A stretch of DNA of 64,000 nt from Mantis religiosa. Its lineage: Eukaryota > Arthropoda > Insecta > Mantodea > Mantidae. A model generated the notes under the pieces. It made no database searches. It saw nothing but the letters and a program-made list of their open reading frames with translations, and was not told the DNA's origin. Positions 51,860 through 64,000 of the stretch are shown in pieces (position 1 is the first letter of the stretch; every line of letters begins with the position of its first letter). The stretch is taken from contig JAUKNK010000056.1 in NCBI GenBank assembly GCA_030765055.1, positions 218,501 through 282,500 of the forward strand, given 5' to 3'. The position numbers and the translations under genes are program-made.

Positions 51860-53317
51860 TATGGTATACACAGGAATCATTCCAATATGATAATAAACCC
51901 TTGTATAAAAGTAAAATAGTGATTTGTAGAGTGTTTCCCTATTCCTAAGAAGTAAGGAGTATGATACAATGAACCACAAAATTAATATAATTTTGAGCTG
52001 AACTAGTACTACTCCATACTCCATACATTGGTAGTGTTTAACTAGAATCTGTATCATTAGTAGCTTTTTAATATCCTTAGCTAATACTGACTGATTATTT
52101 TTGATTTGGTGATTTCCTTGGAGGTGATAGGGGCATCTCTGCTGGTGTCTTGATGAGTTTTCTTCAAATGTGGTGTTGAAATTCTTTATGAATATGTTTT
52201 CCCATGTAATTAATGCAGTTGCATTCTGAACACTTTTTATCTTGTTGTATATCATGTTTCCTGTTCCAAAAATTGTAATCTACTGCCCATTTGTCCATTT
52301 CTTTGTTCTGAGTGTTAATGCCCTTTAAGTTTAATGTACAAACTCCTTCTTATCTAGCCACTGTAAAAGTTGTCACAGTCCTTGCAATTTATCTAGTCTT
52401 TAACTGAGCATTTTATGATTTCATACATATTTATAGATATGTGGATGACATCTGGGGAATAGAAAATTAGAAACAGGTGGATGATGCATGAAGAATGCCT
52501 AATTTGCAGAACCCTGGAATAAAATTTCCCATACAAAAACCATGAAATCCCTTTCTCAGTCTTCAAACTAATCAAAAAACATGCAAAACTAGAAGTTGGT
52601 ATATATAAGAAAGACACACACACACACAGAAAATTTCATAACATTAGATGGATACAAACCAAGAAAACTCAAGCACACTGCTATCAACAGTTTATCATAC
52701 AGGCAGATCAATGTTCCCTTAATCACTTAGTTCAAGTTGCAGCATTACATGGATTCAGCACTGAATTTGTCAAAAAGGAAATTTATAAATTTAAAAGACA
52801 AGAAAGAAGGAGACAAATTACTATTCTTTCCCCAAACAGTAATGAAACTTCATACAGAAAATTCACCTTACCTTTTCCAAAAAGTCTTACTAAAGCGTAA
52901 AATTATTTTGGCTAAACAGAAAACAGAACTCTTTTTGATTTCAGTTAACTCATGGATATTAATCATTTCTCCATAGCAGCCGTGAATAGGCTAAGGTTTC
53001 CGATTAAATCCATTTCTTGACATAGCATTGAATCTTTCACGTTGACTATCCAAAAGTACTTTTTTAAATCACATAATACAAAAGACACGTATAGACACAA
53101 ACTCAGGCATGTACAAGTTAATTGCAAGGGATTATGACAACCTTTACATTGGCAAAACAAAAGGGCATTTGAACATCAGGCTTAAGGAGCATTTTAGCAA
53201 CATTAAGAACAAAGAAATAGACAATATGTCAATAGTTTCTGATTTTTTGGAATGAGAATAACCATATGAAACTAGATATCCATTTATTACAAAGTGTTCA
53301 GGTTTCAACTGGATTAA

Positions 53318-53531
53318 GGCCATGCCGTCGCTCAGTGGTTAGACTGCTAGGCTCTCACCAGGGTGGCCCGGGTTTGATCCCAGGCGACTGCAAAGTGGAC
53401 AACACGGCGCTGGGGCGGGATTTCTCCTGGACCTCCGGTTTCCCAGACCATCTCATGTATCATCAGTGTCACTGCCTGCGGTGCCATATGTAGTAAAAGT
53501 GGGCGTTAAACACTAGACATTTCATTTTTTT
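53318..53531 (+). mobile_element. tRNA-derived SINE, family A, copy 2
   Basis: Head GGCCATGCCGTCGCTCAGTG, A box TCGCTCAGTGG, B box GGTTTGATCCC, body end CATGTATCATCAGTGTCACT, tail ATTTCATTTTTTT. Matches copy 1 with a shorter middle. Sits inside PLE pair 3. Confidence 0.8.
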
Positions 53532-53559
53532 CACCTGCATTAATAAGTGGGCATTGTAA

Positions 53560-54035
53560 GCCACTGTTTATAGCAGCAAAAATTCCTACAGGGGTTAACT
53601 TACATATTTATGATGTCCTAATATATATTAAGGAAGACATATAAAATTTTAACATAAAAAATGAAATATATACGTACAATTCATGCAACGTGAAAAAATT
53701 GGATATACTCTTCCATAGTCTTAAGAAGACCTCTCTGTATTATAAAATAAGTGCCATAAAACTCTTTAATATACTTCCTATAAGAACACACGCATTCACT
53801 ATTCAAGAAGAGACTATATGAATAGTTTACTGCACATCCTTTTTATAACCTACAAGATTTTATATAGTTAAATAAGCAACTTAAAACATGTATATTGATG
53901 TTGTAATGAACTTTGTTTAGGAAATATTGTTAATATATATATATATATATAGGGCTTTTACTACATTTTAATGAAGCTATTATCTGTGATGAGGCCTATT
54001 GTAATTATTGTAATTACTGAATGGTAAATAAATAT
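53560..54035 (+). pseudogene. LINE C-terminal fragment
   Basis: HIYDVLIYIKEDI, KNEIYTYNSCNVKKLDILFH, SLKKTSLYYKISAIKLFNIL are the usual C-terminus of CR1/Jockey-group LINEs (…Y.TR….L..P..RL….S..Y.G.KLFN.LP). A short (TA)n run lies at 53931-53951. Inserted in the right arm of PLE pair 3. Confidence 0.65.
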
Positions 54036-54310
54036 GTGGGGAAAAAAGGATTCATAAGGAAGTATGAAGGAAAACTCTTCAATTTCAACACCAACTTTGA
54101 AGAAAACTCAAACTTCAAGTTCATCAGGACACCAACAAAAATGTGCCTTCTGCCTCCAAGGAGTTTACCAAATTTAAATTTAAGAGTCAACATTTGCTGA
54201 GGATGTTAGGGAGGTCCTAAAGGAACATGATCTAGGTAAACACTAGCAATATATGGAGTATGAAGTACTAGTACAACACAAAATTATATTGATTCCCTGT
54301 TGTTCACATG

Positions 54311-57593
<3,283 letters not shown>

Positions 57594-57654
57594 GATGATG
57601 ATGATGATAATGAAAATAACAATAATGATAATAATAATGATAATGATAATAATA

Positions 57655-57695
<41 letters not shown>

Positions 57696-57706
57696 GATGA
57701 TGATGA
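57594..57706. repeat. Continuation of the (GAT)n-type microsatellite
   Basis: GATGATGAT, then imperfect AATGATAAT units, then (GAT)n again. Confidence 0.9.
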
Positions 57707-58275
57707 TAAATAAGGTTTTAGTTTACACTTAGAAATTCAAATGAAATTTACAGAGTCCTCCAAATGTGGGTGCATATTAACCAATGCAGCATGACAACCA
57801 CTTGTCATTCGTTATCCCTTAAATGTACTAAACATTTCAAATAATCAAGCTTAAGTGCAAACAATTCCTAATACTATGGAGTACAGTTTTTAAACGCTAA
57901 ACAAAATAGGCCAATTCTTATGCAAAATGAAACTGCTGATTCAAAAAATGCCTTTTAAACTGGTGTATCAAGTACAATTTTTTAGATCTTATTCCTTTAT
58001 AAAGACTTCCAGAAATTGGGTATGATACCACCCCTATTAACTTAATTTAAAATAAGATGCATTTTATTATTACATTACTGTAATGGGAAAGCATATCATT
58101 TGAAATAAGTAGAATAATTTTCATTCAGTAATAATTATCAGTAATTTAATTTTAGAGTCCACTATATTTAGATGAGTGTGCCAAGCTGAAGTTAAAATTA
58201 AGGTGACATCCAGTTACTGATACAAAACGTCCTAATTTATCATAAAGATCTGGATATCCTTACTTTAAGCATCAT
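57707..58275. other. No recognised feature
   Basis: AT-rich; nothing named. Confidence 0.35.
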
Positions 58276-58330
58276 TGGAGGAATTTAGTAACATTGACGT
58301 CAAATTTAATTGAAAAAACTACAGTTAGTT
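58276..58330 (-). repeat. PLE 3'-end fragment
   Basis: TGGAGGAATTTAGTAACATT, then GACGTCAAATTTAATT, is nearly the same as the outer 3' end of the left copy of PLE pair 1 (32719-32752). The rest of the element is not recognisable here. Confidence 0.5.
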
Positions 58331-58544
58331 ACTTTTTTGGCACTTCATCTCTTCCTCTTATTTTGTTTTCCCTAATAAGAGGGATGTATTGATTTAAGAC
58401 ACCTAGCTCCATAGTTACAGCTACTTTATCAGGCTTCTGTCTATCGTTCTTTCATTTCACTGAGTAAATAAACCATGTGTTTATTTTGAGACACTATTAG
58501 TTACCAAAATAACGGCTGGGAAATTGGTGACTTCGAGGTAGTTG

Positions 58545-59270
58545 CATTGGTGATGGGACGGCTTGAAGGTTTCACAAAATATTGCTGTATTTTGTACTTA
58601 TGGGACAGTAGGGCAACTGACAAGCATTTTATAGTGAAAGAGTGGGGGATAAGGGAAAACTATACACCTGGAGCAAGCAGTATTAATACGTGCCCATAGT
58701 AGATCCAAACAAGGTACTTCTTTTGTCATTTCATATAAAGCTCCGGTTAATGAAAAATTTTGTTAAAGGTTTGAACAAAGTGGAAGTGCATTTGAGTATT
58801 TCAGAAGTATCTTTCCCAAAATCAGTAAATCTAAATTAAAGGAGGGCATATTTGCTGGTTATCAGATTAGACTATGTTTTAAAGGCAAGGTCTTTAATCT
58901 AAGCTTAAACATGTTGATCTGGAAGCAATGAAATCATTTCAATCAGTGGTGAAAGGCTTCCTGGCAATAACAAAACAGAAAATTATGAAACTTTAGTCTT
59001 ATAACTGTGAAAGAGCTAAAAGAATTGGGTTGCCAAATGTCACTTCAAATCCACTTTTTGCATGCTTACCTTGATGTTTTCCCTACAAAATGAAGAGTTT
59101 TAGATGTCAAGCAAGGTGAGCATTTTCAGCAGAATATTTCTGAGACTGAAAGGCGTTACCAGGTTCACTGTGATTCAGCCATGTTGAGAGACTATTGTTG
59201 GTTCCTCACACAGGAGAGTATATGTCAATTCAAGGAAACAATCAAGAGAGAAACACTTCTGAGATAATTT
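58545..59270 (+). pseudogene. Decayed copy of a dispersed insect gene family of unknown function
   Basis: Frame-broken pieces in order: MGRLEGFTKYCCILYLWDSR, IREN.TPG, VDPNK-like, FVKGLNKVE-like, SKLKEGIFAGYQIR, VKGFLAITKQ/NYETLV, then QGEHFQQNISETERRYQ and MLRDYCWFLT. I recognise the pattern G-G-F-T-K-x-x-C-x-L-C-x-W-D-S-R ... A/P-D-Y-C-W as a very common uncharacterised family in arthropod genomes, usually with transposon-like spread. Several frameshifts and stops. Confidence 0.65.
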
Positions 59271-59414
59271 AGGTATATGGTTTTCATAATTATCTTGTGT
59301 TGATTTACTTTAATTATATTAATAATTATAATTATTTTCAGTGTTATTTGACAATAAAATGCCTATTATTTTCAAATAAGCCGATATGACTTATTTGACT
59401 TACCGTCCGTCAAA

Positions 59415-59648
59415 ATGGCTACTCCGAATAAGACACTGAAGATCCCCAAAGCTAAGAAAGGGAAACCTGTATTACAGCAAGCGTCAGATAAGCATACTGC
59501 TACAGCCTACATGCACCTCGTTTACCGGCAACCTATCCGGCAGAATCAGCAGAATTCTCGCCAAATACTAGATCAGGACCATGAAACTTCTCTTGACGTT
59601 TCATCCTTTGGACCACGGCCCACAAGCCCGGGAAATACATTTTATTGA
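59415..59648 (+). CDS. Short ORF of unknown origin
   Basis: 77 codons, MATPNKTLKIPKAKKGKPVL to PTSPGNTFY. Its composition (Lys-rich start, Gln/Arg-rich middle) and higher GC than the flanks stand out, and the ATG has a fair context (CAAAATGGC). No domain, membrane segment or signal peptide is visible. It may be a first exon, a TE piece or chance. Confidence 0.25.
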   Translation: MATPNKTLKIPKAKKGKPVLQQASDKHTATAYMHLVYRQPIRQNQQNSRQILDQDHETSLDVSSFGPRPTSPGNTFY

Positions 59649-61539
59649 ATAAGTACTTGTGTTTCCTCAAAATTTGCATACGCTACATGGCAACCCCTGG
59701 CATTTATTTAAACCTTTTTGGTTTGTAACATTACTCAAGTTTCCACATAAAGATTTGTGAAAAACGGTGGTAAGTTAGTGGAGTAATTTTTGTTTTAGGA
59801 AGAATAAAAGCTCTAATGAGGTTTGCAAAAAGGCATTTTGCTCTTCCAGGAATACACTTGTTTCATTAACCCTTGGAAGCAATTTAACCAATGCTAAGAA
59901 TTCTCTTCACTAGTTAAGAATAGGATGAAATACTGCAAATAGTTGATCTTACTGCTTGGAGATTAAAAAGTTATAATCTATGCAGAGTCTATACAAAAAT
60001 TTAACGTGCATTAGGTATGATTTTCTACGATGTCTAGGTATATATGGAAAGAAAAGGACAAATTCCAAGTACCCACTTCCATGGGTGGGGAAGTTGAACT
60101 GTCTCACATAAAAAAGGTGTGGAGTTTGAATGTTGATTAGAGAAATAAAATGAATAAGGCCCTTCTAAGGGTTTTCTTTTATTCTAAACAAATGAATAAA
60201 TGTGTAGCATATAGGAATAAATTCTATGAGACATTTATTCTTTGTTCTCCCTTGGATCTCATGATGAAAGTCCACGACGGCTTTGTACTTTTATGGCGAG
60301 TAAGCACTCTTAGCTTTATTAACAACTACTTTTATTAATCGTATCCGGTTCCCTGGCGTATCAATGCATGTGATTCATTCGTTAGTTGATCAAATCTAGA
60401 TATATCAAAGAAAAATCAAACAAGTCTGTGATCTATTTTCTAATGTGGTGGTTTAAACAACGGGGTTTATTGTGAAAATTACTTTTGTAGAGAAATTCGA
60501 AGAGCAGCATTTTAACAGAATAATTCCCTGATTGTAAACAGCACGTAAATAAATATCTATCCGACTTAGAAGTGCTCAAACTTCTAGTACTTACGCTTAT
60601 ACACATTTGAAAAAAATCATAATGGCGGCCACTAATCTTACGGTCGATGCCTTGGTTATAAGAGACCGACACTATGTTATTTTTAAAACCTATCTTAATA
60701 TTTTTACAAGATGTTGCTAGTTGCTGAAGACTTAGGAGCATAAAAATGAAAATTAATTCATGATCACAAATTCAATCACTTCGTCGAATAGTGAGAGTAA
60801 ACTAAAATACATACATGATGACTCATTCGCCTAAAGGAGTAAATCCCTAAGTCTTTAAACAGAGGGGAAAATACAATTTTCACCCGTAAATCAGAATCAT
60901 TCTTGATAATTACGTGAAGCTGAAAAGTGGCTGAAAACTGCAGTGCGTTTAAAGTCAAAATATATCTTATTGTCGTTAGGCATAAATGTCTTCGTACATA
61001 TAGGTAGAGTATCTTTAGCTATTTAAATCTGTGCAGCTACATTAATATGTTTCAAATAACTTTATGGACGGACAACAAACAAAAGTTGTTAAATTTCTCA
61101 ATGTTCGTGTCTTTAATTTAGAGAATTTAAAGATATATCTCACCAAACTGTACCCACCTTCAAATTCTCAACCAATGCAAGCTGACTTCAATATGTCTGA
61201 TTTTTCATAGCCCAACCAGACTAAGCCAGCTTAAGTAGGGTAGCCAACTGTCCCGATTTAAAAGGAGTTATCCCTCCCTTTCTATAATTTATCTACATGT
61301 GTGTGATGATTCGCTTGTGTCCATCATCTTTTGTTTACTATTTTTATATCTCATTGAATATTCATAAGTCTTTTGTCTTATTCTTAATAACCAAAGCAAA
61401 TATGTGGGTAGAAAATGCTCTCGGCAACAAGACAGAGGCTTCAAACATATACTGAATCGTTTTCATAATAATTTTACTGTGAATGAATTGTACCAACATA
61501 ATTAATTTGATGGGTGTGCGTGATTTGGACCTCCCCAAT
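59649..61539. other. No supported gene
   Basis: AT-rich. ORFs up to 102 codons (60433-60741, minus) have no motif. Confidence 0.4.
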
Positions 61540-61720
61540 TCCCTTACTTAAAGACTGCGGTACACATTATTTCTTTGGATTCAGTTTGATTCAGGTGCCC
61601 TTACCGGAGAAATACACCTTTCAGCAACTAAATGTTCCTTGTCTTTTTGTGGCTACGAGTATCGAACCCAGACCTCTCAAATGCAGGCCACAGATAAAGC
61701 CACCTGAACCCTCCCGCTCA
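61540..61720 (-). mobile_element. Probable tRNA-headed SINE, another family
   Basis: Minus strand: GGTGGCTTTATCTGTGG as A box region, 30 bases on GGGTTCGATACTC as B box, then an unshared body to about 61540. Only one copy in the window, so boundaries are a guess. Confidence 0.4.
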
Positions 61721-62499
61721 GTTTTCGAAGTTTAAGTCGCTGTTTATCCTGTTCTTCTGGTCATGCCAGGACTATGGATTTGCATGACCATCACATCGCA
61801 TTATTTTGAAAATATTGTCTTTAGCCTACTGCGTACTTCTTAAACATAGAAAATGTTTAAATGTATCATAACAATCTATGCTGATTAAGAAGAAGTACAT
61901 AAAACGGTAAGACTATGCAAACATAGGTTATAGATGAGTGAGTAGCAAAATCATGTGAATGTTACACATAAATTTCTTTTCTTAGAGACATATGTTGAGT
62001 GCTGCTTTAAATATTGAATTTTTTATTTGCCATTCTTTTTTTTTTTTCATAATACACACCAAAGCGAACCAAGGGGAGTGTCAAACCTAAAACAATAGAA
62101 AAATGCTTAAAATATTAAACATACTGTGATTTACAAATAAATTTTCAACTGCTTTCCGTTACCTACCCTAGGTGTCAGCCAACTGACATCCCGCACACTA
62201 ACGGTGCAATCCTTATACTTTCCCCACTTCTCCTATCTTAGAGTAAGAAGGGGTAACATTCCTAACGGGTCCGAAGTCTTATAGCTGATGTTATTGTGTT
62301 GTAATTTTATGTTGGCAACGCTTTTGTGTTAGTGAAGGCGTATAGTAGCTGTTGTTCAGTTCGTGTAGTTTCATTGTTCCTGTAACAAAACGGTTTTAAC
62401 AGTGAGGTTTGTTGTGTTTTTAAAACATTTGATATAATTTTTTAGGGTTCGGGAAACGTTTTTTCTTCTTCAATCGTGATTTGAGAGAAACTAATTTTA
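61721..62499. other. No supported gene
   Basis: AT-rich. AAGGGGTAACATTCC at 62248-62262 recurs at 63678-63691 and may mark the edge of a non-autonomous pogo-like unit. Confidence 0.35.
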
Positions 62500-63240
62500 T
62501 GTGGCTTTAAAGTATGGCATGTAAGCTTCGAACTGTTTTGGTTGTTAGTTTGCTAGGGGATCACATGATGCCAACACAACTGAAAAACAAGAAATTCGAG
62601 CAGTCGGGGTAAAAGTCCGCCTGTAGCTTGGAGGTGCTTGAGAAGGCTTATTTGAAAAGTTGTACCATTGGGAAATCTGTGAGAGCTTCTCATACCTGTG
62701 CAATAATGCCGCTCGACAGATTCATATTCAGTGATGAGGACATTCTGCGTTCATAGGTAACGGACCAGATTCCAGCTGCTGAGAATGAACCACCGGAACA
62801 AAACGATTAATGCCAGGAAGAGCAGCTAGCAGTACTATTAACTTCTGGGCACAGTAATTTGAGTGAACATTCTTCTCAGCATAATGGGAACGCAGAAGCC
62901 AGCACCTGTCACTCCCCGTCTCTGTTACAGAAACGCAATTGCAGTAGAAAAGGACCTCCAGAGCCAAAAAAAGTCAGGAATTCTCACATCTCCACAGAAG
63001 ACGGCTCTTGAAAGAGAAACTAGAAAAATTTCTTTGCCTGTAAATAGTCAGAAAGGGAAATTTGGCATTACGAGTAAGATAACTGAACCAGCATCTAGTG
63101 AAACTGCAATGTGCCCCGAGTGTGAACTTGCATACGAAGATCCCCCTACTGAAGAGTGGATACAGTGTCATTCTTGTAAATAGTGGTGGCAGAACCGTAC
63201 AGCATATGAGGAAGGACGCTCTGTTTGTGATAGGTGTTAG
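62500..63240 (+). pseudogene. Pogo-like transposase remnant, HTH trace and PHD-like finger
   Basis: LEVLEKAYLKSCTIGKSVRA (62627-62690) resembles the psq-type HTH start of pogo transposases (…EKA…V..G..S.R.A). Then FSDEDI (62730), PPEPKKVRNSHISTEDG in one frame, and at 63110 CPECELAYEDPPTEEWIQCH, SCK, stop, WW, which matches the C-terminal Cys-rich finger of many insect pogo proteins (C-x2-C…EEW-x-Q/K-C-x2-C…W-x-H…C-x2-C). The DDE core is missing; stops follow. An internally deleted, decayed copy. Confidence 0.55.
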
Positions 63241-63313
63241 TTTTCATCCTTCAATTATAGCAAAACCTATCCAGCAGTACAGTGGACTACATATTCTGGA
63301 AGGTTTATGTTCT

Positions 63314-63375
63314 CTTTTGTGTGTTTGTGTGTGAGTGTGTATGTGTGTGTGTGTGCGCGCGCGCGTGCGCACGTT
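63314..63375. repeat. (GT)n/(GC)n alternating purine-pyrimidine tract
   Basis: TGTGTG runs pass into GCGCGCGCGTGCGCACG. Such tracts can adopt Z-DNA. Confidence 0.9.
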
Positions 63376-64000
63376 GTTTCTAAAGCGACGGAAGCGTTCA
63401 GCAAATTCGTTTGTTTAAATACTAAACTAAATTAAGCAAGCAAATTTTATATGATAGGTTAATAGTGCCCATTAATTCCGAAAAGTCTATTTTCGTTAGC
63501 TTTTTTTCAACTAAGACTGGCTATTATTTCTGTTAACAGTTTAAAAATTTGTCAAATTATTGTTCTATTTTGTATTCAGGTTGTGATTTCGCTATGTATT
63601 AAAATATTTTCTTAATCTTGATTTTATTTAGTTGTAATTTCATGCTTTCTAATATATTGGGACTTTTGCCCCATGCTAGGGGTAACATTCCGGATGTAAC
63701 ACAGTTTCAATTACACTTAATTATCAGCTATTAAACAACACAGTACGTAAATGTTTTGCCATCTTGGAGAATAAACATGCATCATATCACAGCGCAAAAA
63801 CCAGAAGCATCTATCAACCTTAGGGGGAGCAATAGATGTTTATTCGAAAATTGTGCATCCTCACCCCTTTTTACTTTACATCTCACCCGTCAGTTCTCTA
63901 TTTACTAATTCTCAAACTAAACTAAAAACAGATGGTCGTTAAGGTATTAGAAGAAGCACAAGGCTGACAAAGAGGCCTATGAGCAAATAGCCGTTCTTTC
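63376..64000. other. No supported gene; pogo-like 3' edge possible
   Basis: GGGACTTTTGCCCC at 63659-63672 is a near inverted match of GGGGTAAAAGTCCG at 62607. The rest is AT-rich. Confidence 0.3.

Larger units (their letters stand above)
51860..54310. mobile_element. PLE pair 3: decayed head-to-head copies
   Basis: Left part (about 52400-51950, minus): INCKDCDNFYSG, YNFWNRKHD, ENIFIKNFNTTFEENSSR. Right part (plus): YRYVDDIWGI with K-P-like NPFLSVFKLI, YKPRKLKHTAINSLSYRQIN (52440-52720), GMYKLIARDYDNLYIGKTKG and LNIRLKEHFSNIKNKE (53110-53210), and, after inserts, NFNTNFEENSNFKFIRTPTK (54070-54130). The shared ends (ATGGAGTATG near 52020 minus and 54252 plus) show inverted symmetry. The heads meet near 52410-52440. 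A SINE and a LINE fragment separate the right arm's last part. Confidence 0.6.

Overview
This window looks like a repeat-rich, AT-rich arthropod genome, most likely an insect. There are no operons, Shine-Dalgarno sites or dense ORFs. Almost all recognisable coding sequence belongs to transposable elements (TEs): Ty3/Gypsy, several LINE families, Penelope-like elements (PLEs) with GIY-YIG endonucleases, Tc1/mariner, pogo/Tigger, and at least three tRNA-headed SINE families. The GC-rich Tc1-type element at 15.4-16.7 kb resembles one I associate with grasshopper genomes. A polyneopteran host (orthopteran, cockroach/termite or stick insect) is therefore my guess, at low confidence.

The only host-gene signal is a PIWI-type Argonaute. 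Two minus-strand exon-like blocks (20296-20428 and 29755-29853) have splice-like ends and join in phase. A plus-strand intronless copy of the same two blocks lies at 13.5-14.1 kb, which is a processed retrocopy. The upstream block carries an in-frame TAG, so this locus may itself be broken. The intron between the blocks (about 9.3 kb) holds nested TEs.

Layout. 1.6-4.3 kb: Gypsy copy A (5' LTR, gag, protease), carrying a SINE. 5.6-8.1 kb: 5'-truncated Jockey-type LINE. 12.4-20.3 kb: SINEs, PIWI retrocopy, Tc1 element and PLE debris. 21.3-27.2 kb: SINE and a LINE split by Gypsy copy B, which has two LTRs and an ATAT target duplication. 29-39 kb: PLE endonuclease fragment, PIWI exon, then a long minus-strand LINE interrupted by two head-to-head PLE pairs (32.7-37.0 and 37.5-38.7 kb). 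40-48 kb: an I-like LINE broken by a CR1-like LINE with an SGNH-esterase ORF1 and by another LINE piece. 48.4-50.5 kb: deleted mariner and decayed Tigger/jerky transposase. 51.4-54.3 kb: SINE and a third, decayed PLE pair. 57.2-57.7 kb: compound trinucleotide microsatellite containing a SINE. 58.5-63.7 kb: decayed copy of a dispersed insect gene family, an unassigned short ORF, and a pogo-like remnant with a PHD-like finger. The long stretches between are AT-rich with nothing I can name.

The most interesting pattern is shared architecture. Three PLE insertions and one SINE insertion each consist of two copies joined head to head. In three of the four cases one pair of target-site duplications encloses the whole unit. 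The largest is a roughly 4.3-kb palindrome with two open, catalytically complete-looking PLE ORFs. Several PLE 3' regions also carry hammerhead-ribozyme-like motifs with a 4-nt palindromic helix III. All assignments come from reading motifs by eye; no database search was run.
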